NCBI GenBank assembly: GCA_026986085.1
Contig: JALSPE010000095.1
Coordinates: 1-10,824 of the forward strand
Source: Campylobacteraceae bacterium
GTDB taxonomy: Bacteria; Campylobacterota; Campylobacteria; Campylobacterales; Sulfurovaceae
DNA: 10,824 nt
Direction of reading: 5' to 3'
A model generated the notes under the pieces. It searched no databases and was not told where the DNA came from. It saw nothing but the letters and a program-made list of their open reading frames with translations. The stretch's first letter is position 1. Every line of letters begins with the position of its first letter. Of the stretch, positions 1 through 6,163 are shown piece by piece. Made by a program: the position numbers and the translations under genes.

Positions 1-110
1 CCCTCTACTTTTTTAGATTTTAACAAACCTTTTTTTATCTTTGCATATACTGCTTGACGAGATATGCCACACTCTTTAGCATACTCAGATGGCTTAATTA
101 ATCTACTCAT
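1..110 (-). CDS. Small helix-turn-helix DNA-binding protein, 3' part cut by window edge
   Basis: Reading leftward from ATG at 110, the first 36 codons are open to the window edge, so the C-terminus is missing. The start is well supported: the transcript reads AGAAGGAGTTAGT just before ATG, a strong Shine-Dalgarno sequence at good spacing. The visible residues run MSRLIKPSEYAKECGISRQ and then AVYAKIKKGLLKSKKVEG. The stretch PSEYAKECGISRQAVYAKI looks like a helix-turn-helix of the MerR/excisionase/resolvase N-terminal kind, where the segment after GISRQ is the recognition helix. Such domains occur in excisionases, IS607-type resolvases and small phage or plasmid regulators, and the visible part does not decide between them. 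Its 5' side abuts the hairpin repeat array (129-447), which may lie in its leader. The call of a DNA-binding protein is fairly safe; anything more specific is a guess. Confidence 0.7.
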   Translation of the reverse strand, partial: MSRLIKPSEYAKECGISRQAVYAKIKKGLLKSKKVE

Positions 111-128
111 ACTAACTCCTTCTGTTTG

Positions 129-447
129 ATTGGACGCCAAACGAACAAAGTCCGTTTGACTACGCTAACGCTGAGTTCTCTTCAGCAGAGGGCTCTCGCG
201 CTTTGCGCTTTTGTTTAATTGGACGCAAAATGAGCAAAGCCCATTTTACTACGCTAACGCTGAGTTTTTTCCTCATTGGACGCCAAACGAACAAAGTCCG
301 TTTGGCTACGCTAACGCTGAGTTTCCCTCGGCGGGAAGCCCTCGCGCTTTGCGCTTTTGATTGGACGCAAAACGAACAAGTCCGTTTTGCTACGCTAACG
401 CTGAGTTCTCTTTAGCAGAGGGCTCTTGCGTCTTGTGCTTTTTGTTT
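129..447. repeat. Array of four hairpin-forming repeat units (about 85-89 bp, one truncated)
   Basis: Four units start with ATTGGACGC at 129, 218, 275 and 360. Each contains a stem around an AACAAAGTC-like loop, followed by CTACGCTAACGCTGAG. The stem arms co-vary. Unit 1 has CAAACG/CGTTTG (138-143/153-158). Unit 2 has AAAATG/CATTTT (227-232/242-247). Unit 3 has an 8-bp GCCAAACG/CGTTTGGC (282-289/299-306). Unit 4 has GCAAAACG/CGTTTTGC (367-374/383-390). Units 1, 3 and 4 continue with a second hairpin, CTCT-TCAGC-AGAG or its changed but still paired form TTCCC-TCGGC-GGGAA (near 323-337). Units 1 and 3 then have a third hairpin, GCGC-TTT-GCGC. Unit 2 lacks this second half. The block is visibly GC-richer than its flanks. 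It looks like a structured non-coding repeat of REP/BIME type; the family is not identified. A 70-codon open frame crossing it is a by-product of the repeats. Confidence 0.85.
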
Positions 448-489
448 AGTTTGGTATTAATTAAAATATCAAACTTTTTTATAAGTTTA

Positions 490-517
490 GCTCTTATATT
501 ATATATAATGTAAGAGC
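490..517 (-). terminator. 28-bp near-perfect palindrome after the coiled-coil gene, possible terminator
   Basis: GCTCTTATATTATA (490-503) pairs with TATAATGTAAGAGC (504-517) with a single T/G wobble, giving a stem of up to 14 pairs. It lies 16 bases beyond the stop of the leftward coiled-coil gene. No run of T follows directly on the leftward strand, but a second weak stem, AAACTT/AAGTTT (471-476/483-488), and a T-rich stretch come after it. A transcript end is the simplest reading, and a protein-binding palindrome is the alternative. Confidence 0.4.
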
Positions 518-532
518 AACTATTTTGAAGAG

Positions 533-778
533 TTAATCAAATAGCTCTTCTATATTTTCTAGTATGCCTTCTATTTCGATATCTTTCTCTTCTATTTCTT
601 GTTTTAGTTTAGCAATTTCTGATTCTAATCTTTTAATTTCATCTTCTAGTTGAGTTGTATCTTGAACTCCTCCTCCACTTTGTAGTTGCTTTTTTAACTC
701 TGCATTCTCTTTTGCAATCTGTTCATAGTTGTTTTTCCACTCGTCTATTTTAGCTTTTAATCTCTCAAGAGCTGTCAT
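533..778 (-). CDS. Small acidic two-segment coiled-coil protein, unknown function
   Basis: This gene encodes 81 residues from an ATG preceded by AAAAGGGTAAAA, a usable ribosome site. No signal peptide or membrane segment is visible. Residues about 3-33 are a charged helix (TALERLKAKIDEWKNNYEQ and on). A glycine hinge SGGG (34-37) follows. Residues about 43-79 form a regular heptad coiled coil with L/I at the a/d positions (LEDEIKRLESEIAKLKQEI). The C-terminus is strongly acidic (ILENIEELFD). In size and shape it recalls cytosolic coiled-coil adaptors such as ZapB-like division proteins, but no motif proves that. It is transcribed divergently from uvrB. From memory C. jejuni also has a small uncharacterised gene divergent from uvrB (Cj0681), which may be the orthologue. 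The gene is real by its start signal, composition and clear coiled-coil pattern; its function is unknown. Confidence 0.8.
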   Translation of the reverse strand: MTALERLKAKIDEWKNNYEQIAKENAELKKQLQSGGGVQDTTQLEDEIKRLESEIAKLKQEIEEKDIEIEGILENIEELFD

Positions 779-805
779 TTTTACCCTTTTTAATAAAATC
801 TTTAG

Positions 806-826
806 CTAATAATAACAAATTATTAG
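806..826. promoter_or_regulatory. Perfect 8-bp inverted repeat in the divergent promoter region
   Basis: CTAATAAT (806-813) and ATTATTAG (819-826) are exact reverse complements separated by AACAA. The element sits between the divergent coiled-coil gene and uvrB, next to the -10 candidates of both. It could be an operator for a dimeric regulator, or a hairpin in the leader of the leftward transcript. AT-rich chance is possible, but the match includes the outer C/G pair. Confidence 0.4.
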
Positions 827-832
827 TAAAAT
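827..832 (+). promoter_or_regulatory. Candidate -10 element for uvrB
   Basis: TAAAAT at 827-832 would place the transcript start near 839 and leave a leader of about 24 bases before the TTG start of uvrB, including the AAAGG ribosome site. The TATATA string at 842-847 is a worse choice because the transcript would begin inside the ribosome site. Sigma-70 promoters in this phylum often lack a clear -35 box, and none is seen here. Confidence 0.35.
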
Positions 833-839
833 ACAAGTA

Positions 840-845
840 ATTATA
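840..845 (-). promoter_or_regulatory. Candidate -10 (TATAAT) for the coiled-coil gene
   Basis: Read leftward, this is an exact TATAAT. Transcription would start near 833 and give a leader of about 55 bases that contains the 806-826 inverted repeat. No -35 box is evident. Confidence 0.4.
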
Positions 846-862
846 TATAAAGGTTAAGTAAA

Positions 863-2839
863 TTGGCAGATTTTAAGTTAAATAGTAGTTATAAACCTTC
901 AGGTGATCAGCCTAATGCAATAGATGAGTTGGTTAATTCTATAAATAAGCCAAATAGATATCAGACTCTGCTTGGTGTTACAGGTAGTGGAAAGACTTTT
1001 ACAATGGCTAATATAATAGAGAAGACAAAAAAGCCTACTCTTATTATGACGCACAATAAAACTCTTGCAGCTCAGCTTTATAGTGAATTTAAGAGCTTTT
1101 TTCCTGAAAATCATGTTGAGTATTTTATAAGTTACTATGACTACTATCAGCCAGAGGCGTATATTCCACGACAAGACCTTTTTATAGAGAAAGATAGCTC
1201 TATAAATGATGAGTTAGAGCGATTAAGGTTAAGTGCAACAGCTAGTTTGCTAAGCCATGATGATGTAATAGTTGTTGCTTCGGTTTCGGCAAATTATGGT
1301 TTGGGTAGTCCTCAGGATTATAAAGAGATTGTGCAAAAGCTTAGAGTTGGGCAAGAGTATAGCCAAAGAGCAATGCTTATGCGTTTTGTAGATATGGGAT
1401 ATAAGAGAAATGATGCCTATTTTGACAGAGGTGATTTTAGGGTAAATGGAGAGGTTATAGATATTTTTCCTGCTTATAATGAGGAGTTGGCTTATAGGAT
1501 AGAGTTTTTTGGAGATGAGATAGAGGCACTTTATAGTTTTAACTCTTTAACTGGAGAAAAGATAGCAGATTATAAAGAGATTACAATATACTCTACCAAT
1601 CCATTTATAGTATCTAAAGATAAGTTATCAAATGCAATAAAGAGTATAGAAGAGGAGCTTGGGGAGAGGTTGGCTTTTTATCAAAAAGAGGGGCGAATGG
1701 TGGAGTATAATCGCTTAAAGCAGAGAACTGAATTTGATTTGGAGATGATGGAGAGCACGGGCTCTTGTAAGGGGATAGAGAACTACTCACGCCACTTAAC
1801 AGGAAAAAAAGAGGGTGAGACGCCATATTCGATGATGGATTATTTTGAGATGATGCATGGAGATGATTATATGGTGATGGTTGATGAGTCACATGTTTCG
1901 CTTCCTCAATTTAGAGGAATGTATGCTGGAGACAGGAGCAGAAAAGAGGTCTTGGTTGAGCATGGGTTTAGGTTGCCAAGTGCGCTAGATAATAGACCAT
2001 TAACTTTTGATGAGTATATAAATAAAGCACCTAGTTATCTATTTGTAAGTGCAACTCCAAGCGATATAGAGTTGGAATTATCTAGCACTGTTGCTGAGCA
2101 GGTTGTGCGACCAACTGGGCTTTTAGACCCTGTAATAGAGGTTATAGATAGCCAAAACCAAGTTGCGCATTTGCATGATGAGATAAAAAAGGTAATAGAG
2201 AGAGGAGATAGAGTTTTAGTAACAGTATTGACAAAAAAGATGGCAGAGGAGCTTAGCACTTTTTATAACGATATGGGTATAAAGACACAATATATGCACT
2301 CTGATTTAGATGCAATAGAGAGAAACCAGATAATTCGCTCTTTGAGAGTAGGGGAGTTTGATGTATTAGTAGGAATTAATCTGCTTAGAGAGGGGCTGGA
2401 TTTACCAGAAGTGGCATTGGTTGCAATTTTAGATGCCGATAAAGAGGGCTTTTTGCGCTCTAGCACAGCACTTATTCAAACAGCTGGGAGAGGAGCAAGA
2501 AATGAAAATGGTAGAGTTTTGATGTATGCTAAGAGAATTACAAAGTCTATGAAAGAGACAATAGATACAACAAATGCAAGAAGAGCTAAACAGATAGAGT
2601 ATAATAAAAAACATAATATTACCCCAAAAAGCACAAAGAGAACTTTGGATACAAATTTAAAGGTAGAAGATAGTGCTCAGCTATATAATAGAGCAAACAG
2701 AGCAGATAAGATACCAGCAAAAGAGAGACAGGCTTTAGTTAAAGAGTTAAAAGCAAAGATGTTAGCAGCTTCAAAACGCTTAGATTTTGAAGAGGCAGCT
2801 AGGTGTAGAGATGAGATTGCAAAATTGAAGAAGTTGTAG
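863..2839 (+). CDS. uvrB: Excinuclease ABC subunit UvrB
   Basis: UvrB is the DNA-loading, damage-verifying subunit of bacterial nucleotide excision repair. It is delivered by UvrA, opens the duplex with a beta-hairpin and then recruits UvrC for incision. The protein is full length at 658 residues. Visible landmarks in order: Walker A GVTGSGKT (38-45); the beta-hairpin region YYDYYQPEAYIPRQD (91-105); DESH box (341-344) with SATPS (396-400); helicase motifs MHSD (478-481), LLREGLDLPE (507-516) and QTAGRGARN (539-547); and the C-terminal UVR motif (about 621-658, ending CRDEIAKLKKL) that binds UvrC. The start is TTG, preceded by AAAGGTTAAGTAAA. No other start nearby keeps the conserved N-terminus. 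It is divergent from the coiled-coil gene and stands alone on its strand. No clear hairpin-plus-T terminator directly follows the stop. Identification is certain. Confidence 0.99.
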   Translation: MADFKLNSSYKPSGDQPNAIDELVNSINKPNRYQTLLGVTGSGKTFTMANIIEKTKKPTLIMTHNKTLAAQLYSEFKSFFPENHVEYFISYYDYYQPEAYIPRQDLFIEKDSSINDELERLRLSATASLLSHDDVIVVASVSANYGLGSPQDYKEIVQKLRVGQEYSQRAMLMRFVDMGYKRNDAYFDRGDFRVNGEVIDIFPAYNEELAYRIEFFGDEIEALYSFNSLTGEKIADYKEITIYSTNPFIVSKDKLSNAIKSIEEELGERLAFYQKEGRMVEYNRLKQRTEFDLEMMESTGSCKGIENYSRHLTGKKEGETPYSMMDYFEMMHGDDYMVMVDESHVSLPQFRGMYAGDRSRKEVLVEHGFRLPSALDNRPLTFDEYINKAPSYLFVSATPSDIELELSSTVAEQVVRPTGLLDPVIEVIDSQNQVAHLHDEIKKVIERGDRVLVTVLTKKMAEELSTFYNDMGIKTQYMHSDLDAIERNQIIRSLRVGEFDVLVGINLLREGLDLPEVALVAILDADKEGFLRSSTALIQTAGRGARNENGRVLMYAKRITKSMKETIDTTNARRAKQIEYNKKHNITPKSTKRTLDTNLKVEDSAQLYNRANRADKIPAKERQALVKELKAKMLAASKRLDFEEAARCRDEIAKLKKL

Positions 2840-2847
2840 GGGTTGGG

Positions 2848-2876
2848 TTTTGAAGCTGTTTTAATAAGACGCGAAT
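2848..2876 (+). repeat. Half copy of the GCGAAT palindrome repeat
   Basis: The stretch TTTTGAAGCTGTTTTAATAA then GACGCGAAT matches, with a few changes, the left flank and left arm of the full copy starting near 2912 (TTTTAAAGCTACATTAGATA then GACGCGAAT). It breaks off before the right arm, so it cannot form the hairpin. It is a truncated or decayed copy lying in direct orientation just upstream of a complete one. Confidence 0.6.
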
Positions 2877-2925
2877 TTGGTAGATTTACAATTAACAAAC
2901 TATTTGGTAGGTTTTAAAGCTACAT

Positions 2926-2963
2926 TAGATAGACGCGAATGAATTCGCGTATCCGTGTGATTT
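2926..2963 (+). repeat. GCGAAT palindrome repeat, complete copy
   Basis: ACGCGAAT (2933-2940) and ATTCGCGT (2943-2950) form a perfect 8-bp stem with a GA loop. The conserved tail ATCCG follows, then TGTGATTT. The same core occurs at 3312-3329 in this orientation and at 10648-10665 inverted. The tail TGTGATTT resembles the tail of the CCTCGAAT family (GGGTGATTT, 10463-10471). Confidence 0.75.
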
Positions 2964-3030
2964 AAAGTTTATAAAACGAACATTCTCCAATAAAACTTCT
3001 ATTCAAGCCCAATAATTCCGTGTGTTATAT

Positions 3031-3084
3031 AAAAACAGTTGCAAAGCCCTGCTATATAGGTATTTACGACTGTTTTTTGTCGTG
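3031..3084. other. Orphan inverted repeat with overlapping alternative hairpin
   Basis: AAAAACAGT (3031-3039) and ACTGTTTTT (3069-3077) are exact reverse complements separated by 29 bases. The right arm overlaps a second possible stem, ACGAC/GTCGT (3066-3070/3079-3083) around TGTTTTTT. On the rightward strand the first stem ends in a T run, so it could end a short transcript. No promoter, open frame or second copy is seen here. Its role is unknown. Confidence 0.35.
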
Positions 3085-3197
3085 ACTACAGTTCTTGACT
3101 ATATTAAATTAAATAAAATACTTATTTTAGCACCTTATTAATATATTCGTGCCTATTTTCTAAGAATGTCCGAAAAAAGTGATTTTATTTTTTGGAT

Positions 3198-3215
3198 CCT
3201 CAAATTTATTCGAAG
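3198..3215 (-). repeat. CCTCGAAT palindrome repeat, inverted diverged copy
   Basis: CCTCAAATTTATTCGAAG matches the reverse complement of the copy at 10700-10717 at 17 of 18 positions. It can still form most of the stem. It lies about 160 bases beyond the stop of the leftward yihY gene. Confidence 0.55.
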
Positions 3216-3301
3216 TAGAAGAGCCAAGTTTTTATAACGAGAAGATTTTATGATTGATATTTGAGATTGAATTTTGTGTGGTGTGAACTGATGTAGGGCT
3301 G

Positions 3302-3341
3302 TTTTGGTTAGACGCGAATGAATTCGCGTGTCCGTTTTTTT
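3302..3341 (+). repeat. GCGAAT palindrome repeat followed by T7, possible rightward terminator
   Basis: ACGCGAAT (3312-3319), a GA loop and ATTCGCGT (3322-3329) make a perfect 8-bp stem. GTCCG follows, then seven T (3335-3341). The left flank (GGGCTGTTTTGGTTAGACG) matches those of the other copies. Rightward, the stem plus T run resembles an intrinsic terminator. It would block transcripts from uvrB before they run antisense into yihY, although the five bases between stem and T run weaken this. Confidence 0.6.
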
Positions 3342-3371
3342 GTATTCGTTTTTGGTGTGGTAATACTTTTG

Positions 3372-4166
3372 TTACTCCTCTTCTTTATGTAAAACGCTGC
3401 ATAGTTGTAAGCCGTGTAGGAATATTGTCCATGATATGTATATCCATAAAAAGAGAAACAGAACTATAGATACTGCTCCGTAGATTGTTGTGTAGGTTTT
3501 GTTGTAGTATAGATAGATTACAAATATAGATTTTGCTATAAACCATACAAGTGTTGCTATAAATGAGCTTAGGGCAACAACTTTTTTTGATAGTTTATCT
3601 TTGGGGGTTATTTTATATATGGTGTAGATAATTGCCCATATGATTATAAATTGTAGCATTTGTGGTCCAATATGTAGAGTGTTATCAAATTTGGTAAAGA
3701 GCCATATGGTGCCACCAATTGCTAAGGGTATAAATATAAGTAGGCTGCCATATAGCAATATTGCCTCTAGTGGCGACCTTCTCTCTTTGTCGAATATATC
3801 ATTTACGATATAGTCAAAATCTCTAAAGAACATAATAGCAGCTATTACAACATACCCAAAGCCAATAATTCCCATACTAGAGGCGTTTGATACAAAGTTA
3901 TCTATCCATGACATTATCTGTTTTGAGCTTCCTGGCATAAGGGAGTTTGCTATAATTGTGTGAATATCTGAGTAGAATTGGTTAAAAATTGGAGTATAGA
4001 TTACTATCGAGAGGATAATTACAATTAGTGGAATTATAAAAAATATAGTAGCCCAACTCATACTTGCGGCGTAGAAGCTCACTTTTGGTTCAAAAAGCTC
4101 TTTTATAAAGCTTTTTGTTAATTTAAAAATATATAATAGTAAGTTTTTATAATTCTTTATTTTCAA
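3372..4166 (-). CDS. yihY: YihY/virulence factor BrkB family inner-membrane protein
   Basis: A 264-residue integral membrane protein of the YihY (UPF0761/BrkB) family, once wrongly called ribonuclease BN (rbn). The biochemical role is not settled. About six membrane helices are visible: 36-56, 98-117, 134-155, 170-186, 197-220 and 229-252. Family hallmarks are the first-helix stretch AASMSWATIFFIIPLI (33-48) and the C-terminal block YGAVSIVLFLFLWIYISW (229-246) followed by a GLQL segment. The start is TTG at 4166, directly abutting the TAA of glcD (TAATTG), so translation is probably coupled to glcD. No in-frame ATG occurs before residue 36, which lies inside the first helix, so the TTG start is preferred. 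It is the last gene of the leftward operon pgb-like-glcD-yihY. A homologue sits next to glcD in C. jejuni, from memory Cj1212c. The family call is strong; the function is unknown. Confidence 0.9.
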   Translation of the reverse strand: MKIKNYKNLLLYIFKLTKSFIKELFEPKVSFYAASMSWATIFFIIPLIVIILSIVIYTPIFNQFYSDIHTIIANSLMPGSSKQIMSWIDNFVSNASSMGIIGFGYVVIAAIMFFRDFDYIVNDIFDKERRSPLEAILLYGSLLIFIPLAIGGTIWLFTKFDNTLHIGPQMLQFIIIWAIIYTIYKITPKDKLSKKVVALSSFIATLVWFIAKSIFVIYLYYNKTYTTIYGAVSIVLFLFLWIYISWTIFLHGLQLCSVLHKEEE

Positions 4167-5552
4167 TTATAGTCCCATTTTCCCTGGATTTAATATATTG
4201 TTTGGATCAAATGCCTCTTTTACCCTAGCAAAGAGTTCTCTCTCCTCTTTGCTAAAGGCAATATCCATAAATTCAGCTTTGCTTAAACCAATTCCATGCT
4301 CTCCACTTAGTGTTCCACCCATATTGACAACTAGTTGAAAAATCTCTCTTATGGCTTTATGACCATCTTCTAGCTCTTGTTTATTGTTACCATCTACCAT
4401 TACATTTACATGAATATTACCATCTCCTGCATGTCCAAAGCATGGAACAACAAGATTATACTTTGCTCCAATTTTATATATCTTCTCTAGCGCTTCAGGT
4501 AGCATACTTCTAGGAACCGAGATATCTTCATTTAATTTTTTACTACCATAAATCGTAATTGATTGTGATGCACCTCTTCTTGCCTTCCATACTTCATCTC
4601 TTTGCTCTTTTGTATCGGCTACTCTAAAGTCGCTTGAGCCATTCTCTTTAAATGACTCTTCTAAAATTTTAAGCTGAAATTCAACCTCTTCTTCTACATT
4701 TCCATCTACATCGCCTATTAGTAGTGCTCCTGCATTGCTTGGTAGCTCAATTCCTAGTTTCTCTTTTACAGCTTTTACCACCAAAGAGTCTAAAAACTCC
4801 ATAGCAACAGGATTTGCTCCGTTAGCTAGAGATTTAAAGACTGCATTCATAGCACTTTTGACATCTGGAAATACACCCATATAAGACTTAGTAAAACGGG
4901 GTTTTGGTATTAGTTTTAGGGTAATTTGTGTAATTACTGCTAGAGTCCCTTCACTTGCTGTTAAAATTCCTGCTATATTGTAACCTGCAACATCTTTAAT
5001 TGTCTTTTTTCCTGCTCTTATTATATCTCCATTTGGCAAGACTGCTCTAAGAGCCATTACAAAATCTTTTGTAATTCCATACTTTGCTGCTCTCATACCT
5101 CCTGCATTTTCGCTAACATTTCCACCAAGAGTGCTGTAGTCTTCACTTGCTGGGTCTGGTGGATATAGTAGTCCTACCTCTTCTACTGCTTTTTGCAAAT
5201 CTTTATTTATAACTCCTGGTTGAACAATTGCTAGCATATTTTCCATATCTATCTCTATAATATTGTTCATATGCTTCTCCATTGCCAAAACAATACCACC
5301 ATTTACAGGTAAAGCACCCCCTGTGAAGCCACTTCCTGCTCCTCTTGGAACAATGACTATAGCATTTTCATTGCAGTAACTTAATATTTTGCTAATATCG
5401 CTCTCATCTCTTGGAAATAGCACAGCATCAGGTTCATAGTAGGTTCTTGTTGCATCGTAACTATAGGCTCTTTTGTGAGCTTTATCTGTATATATATTTT
5501 CACTTCCTACTAAATTTGTAAAAAACTCAATATCTTTTTCATTTAATTTCAT
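4167..5552 (-). CDS. glcD: FAD-linked oxidase, GlcD/D-lactate dehydrogenase family
   Basis: A cytoplasmic-side flavoprotein of the VAO/PCMH family that oxidises a 2-hydroxy acid, probably glycolate or D-lactate. It has 461 residues, normal for GlcD. The FAD domain (about 35-215) shows PRGAGSGFTGGALP (69-82) and, in two parts, PPDPASEDYSTLGGN (131-145) and VSENAGG (146-152). The C-terminal domain carries GHAGDGNIH (373-381), whose histidines belong to the active site region, SGEHGIG (416-422) and the terminal NPGK (455-458). There is no signal peptide and no iron-sulfur domain. The usual partners GlcE and GlcF are not in the window, so the electron acceptor and substrate are open; glycolate oxidase subunit D and D-lactate dehydrogenase look alike at this level. 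The ATG overlaps the TGA of the upstream gene as ATGA, and its own stop touches the start of yihY. Family certain, substrate uncertain. Confidence 0.95.
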   Translation of the reverse strand: MKLNEKDIEFFTNLVGSENIYTDKAHKRAYSYDATRTYYEPDAVLFPRDESDISKILSYCNENAIVIVPRGAGSGFTGGALPVNGGIVLAMEKHMNNIIEIDMENMLAIVQPGVINKDLQKAVEEVGLLYPPDPASEDYSTLGGNVSENAGGMRAAKYGITKDFVMALRAVLPNGDIIRAGKKTIKDVAGYNIAGILTASEGTLAVITQITLKLIPKPRFTKSYMGVFPDVKSAMNAVFKSLANGANPVAMEFLDSLVVKAVKEKLGIELPSNAGALLIGDVDGNVEEEVEFQLKILEESFKENGSSDFRVADTKEQRDEVWKARRGASQSITIYGSKKLNEDISVPRSMLPEALEKIYKIGAKYNLVVPCFGHAGDGNIHVNVMVDGNNKQELEDGHKAIREIFQLVVNMGGTLSGEHGIGLSKAEFMDIAFSKEERELFARVKEAFDPNNILNPGKMGL

Positions 5553-6097
5553 TTTAGACTCTCTTTTAAGATTGTTTCTCCACTTATAGCATCAATAACT
5601 TCAATAGTGTTACCTTTTGTTACAATTACTAAGCCAATTGCCGTTAATTTTGCAAAATCTTTATAGTTTGAACTTCCTTTGTTTGCGATATAGGCTTCGT
5701 AAATTTTTGGATTAATATCTTTTACACCAAGTTGGCTTACAATTTGATTATATCTATCTTTTGGTGCTAAAATTAGTGCTTTATTGTAATTTAAACCACT
5801 AATTACTCTATCTCCCACCTTGGGAATAGGCTTGATTTTTGCCAAATTAGTGCCACCTACGGGGTCTTTGTCTATTATTTTTAATTTATTTGGAGAGAGC
5901 TGTTTTGCAAATAGAAGTGCATACTCTCCATTTGGTGTATCTCTTACTACAATAGCACTCATTCCATTGAGTGGAAGTGGCTCATTTATAGTTATAATGT
6001 CCCCATTTACAGAGTTTATTGTTGTATATACTTTGTTTGGTATTGTTAAAGCAATGCTATATATTGTAATAGAAATTATTAGGTATAGTTTTCTCAT
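5549..6097 (-). CDS. Exported protein with PgbA N-terminal-like domain
   Basis: This 182-residue protein has an N-terminal signal-like segment (LYLIISITIYSIALT, 4-18). Apart from it there is no membrane helix, so it is probably periplasmic or surface-exposed. The body resembles the N-terminal domain of Helicobacter pylori plasminogen-binding proteins PgbA/PgbB as I recall them: a beta-rich start, PKVGDRVISGLNYNKALILAP (near 92-112), an IYEAYIANKG segment, then FAKLTAIGLVIV and a terminal IEVIDAISGETI. Unlike PgbA it stops after this domain and lacks the long C-terminal tail with terminal lysine that binds plasminogen, so a plasminogen role is not supported. The ATG at 6097 has AAGGA (6107-6111) nine bases upstream. 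It is the first gene of the operon with glcD, overlapping it by 4 bases, and is divergent from the csd3-like gene. A related gene, recalled as Cj1214c, sits in the same place in C. jejuni. Confidence 0.8.
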   Translation of the reverse strand: MRKLYLIISITIYSIALTIPNKVYTTINSVNGDIITINEPLPLNGMSAIVVRDTPNGEYALLFAKQLSPNKLKIIDKDPVGGTNLAKIKPIPKVGDRVISGLNYNKALILAPKDRYNQIVSQLGVKDINPKIYEAYIANKGSSNYKDFAKLTAIGLVIVTKGNTIEVIDAISGETILKESLK

Positions 6098-6120
6098 TAA
6101 GTTTTATCCTTTTTTCTCTA

Positions 6121-6126
6121 ATTGTA
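6121..6126 (-). promoter_or_regulatory. Candidate extended -10 for the pgb-like-glcD-yihY operon
   Basis: Read leftward the sequence is TGATACAAT: TACAAT preceded by TG, an extended -10 form. The transcript would start near 6114, a few bases before the AAGGA ribosome site of the first gene. No other good -10 is seen closer to the start. Confidence 0.45.
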
Positions 6127-6157
6127 TCAAAATATAGATTAGATTTTAAATTTTAGG

Positions 6158-6163
6158 TATAAT
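6158..6163 (+). promoter_or_regulatory. -10 element (TATAAT) for the csd3-mgtE-nudix-DUF445 operon
   Basis: An exact TATAAT follows a T/A-rich stretch (6145-6155), as is common for sigma-70 promoters of this phylum. Transcription would start near 6170, leaving about 29 bases before the ATG at 6199, including the AAGGA site. It overlaps the upstream in-frame TTG at 6163, which argues against that codon as the translation start. Confidence 0.6.

Larger units (their letters stand above)
2840..3371. other. Gene-free gap between convergent uvrB and yihY
   Basis: I see no plausible gene in these 532 bases: open frames are short and lack ribosome sites. The gap holds two perfect copies and one half copy of a GCGAAT palindrome (2848-2876, 2926-2963, 3302-3341), an inverted copy of the CCTCGAAT palindrome (3198-3215) and an orphan inverted repeat (3031-3084). 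The rest is plain AT-rich sequence. Confidence 0.6.

Noticed and set aside
203..415. Open frame of 70 codons with a repeated ATLTLS motif
   Set aside because: It runs entirely through the repeat array. The repeated peptide is just the repeated DNA, and units 2-4 keep frame only because of spacing of 57 and 84 bases (a one-base loop deletion in unit 4). Unit 1 is out of frame and no ribosome site is seen.
129..447. CRISPR array
   Set aside because: Units are 57-89 bp and adjoin directly without unique spacers of even length. The variation is compensatory inside stems, and no cas genes are present.
806..826. Fur box
   Set aside because: The dyad is ATTATTAG-type with a 5-base centre and does not match the GATAAT-based Fur consensus spacing. 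Neither neighbour is an iron gene.
3031..3090. CRISPR repeat or tRNA-like remnant
   Set aside because: There is only one copy and no cloverleaf or spacer structure; just the two alternative stems can be supported.
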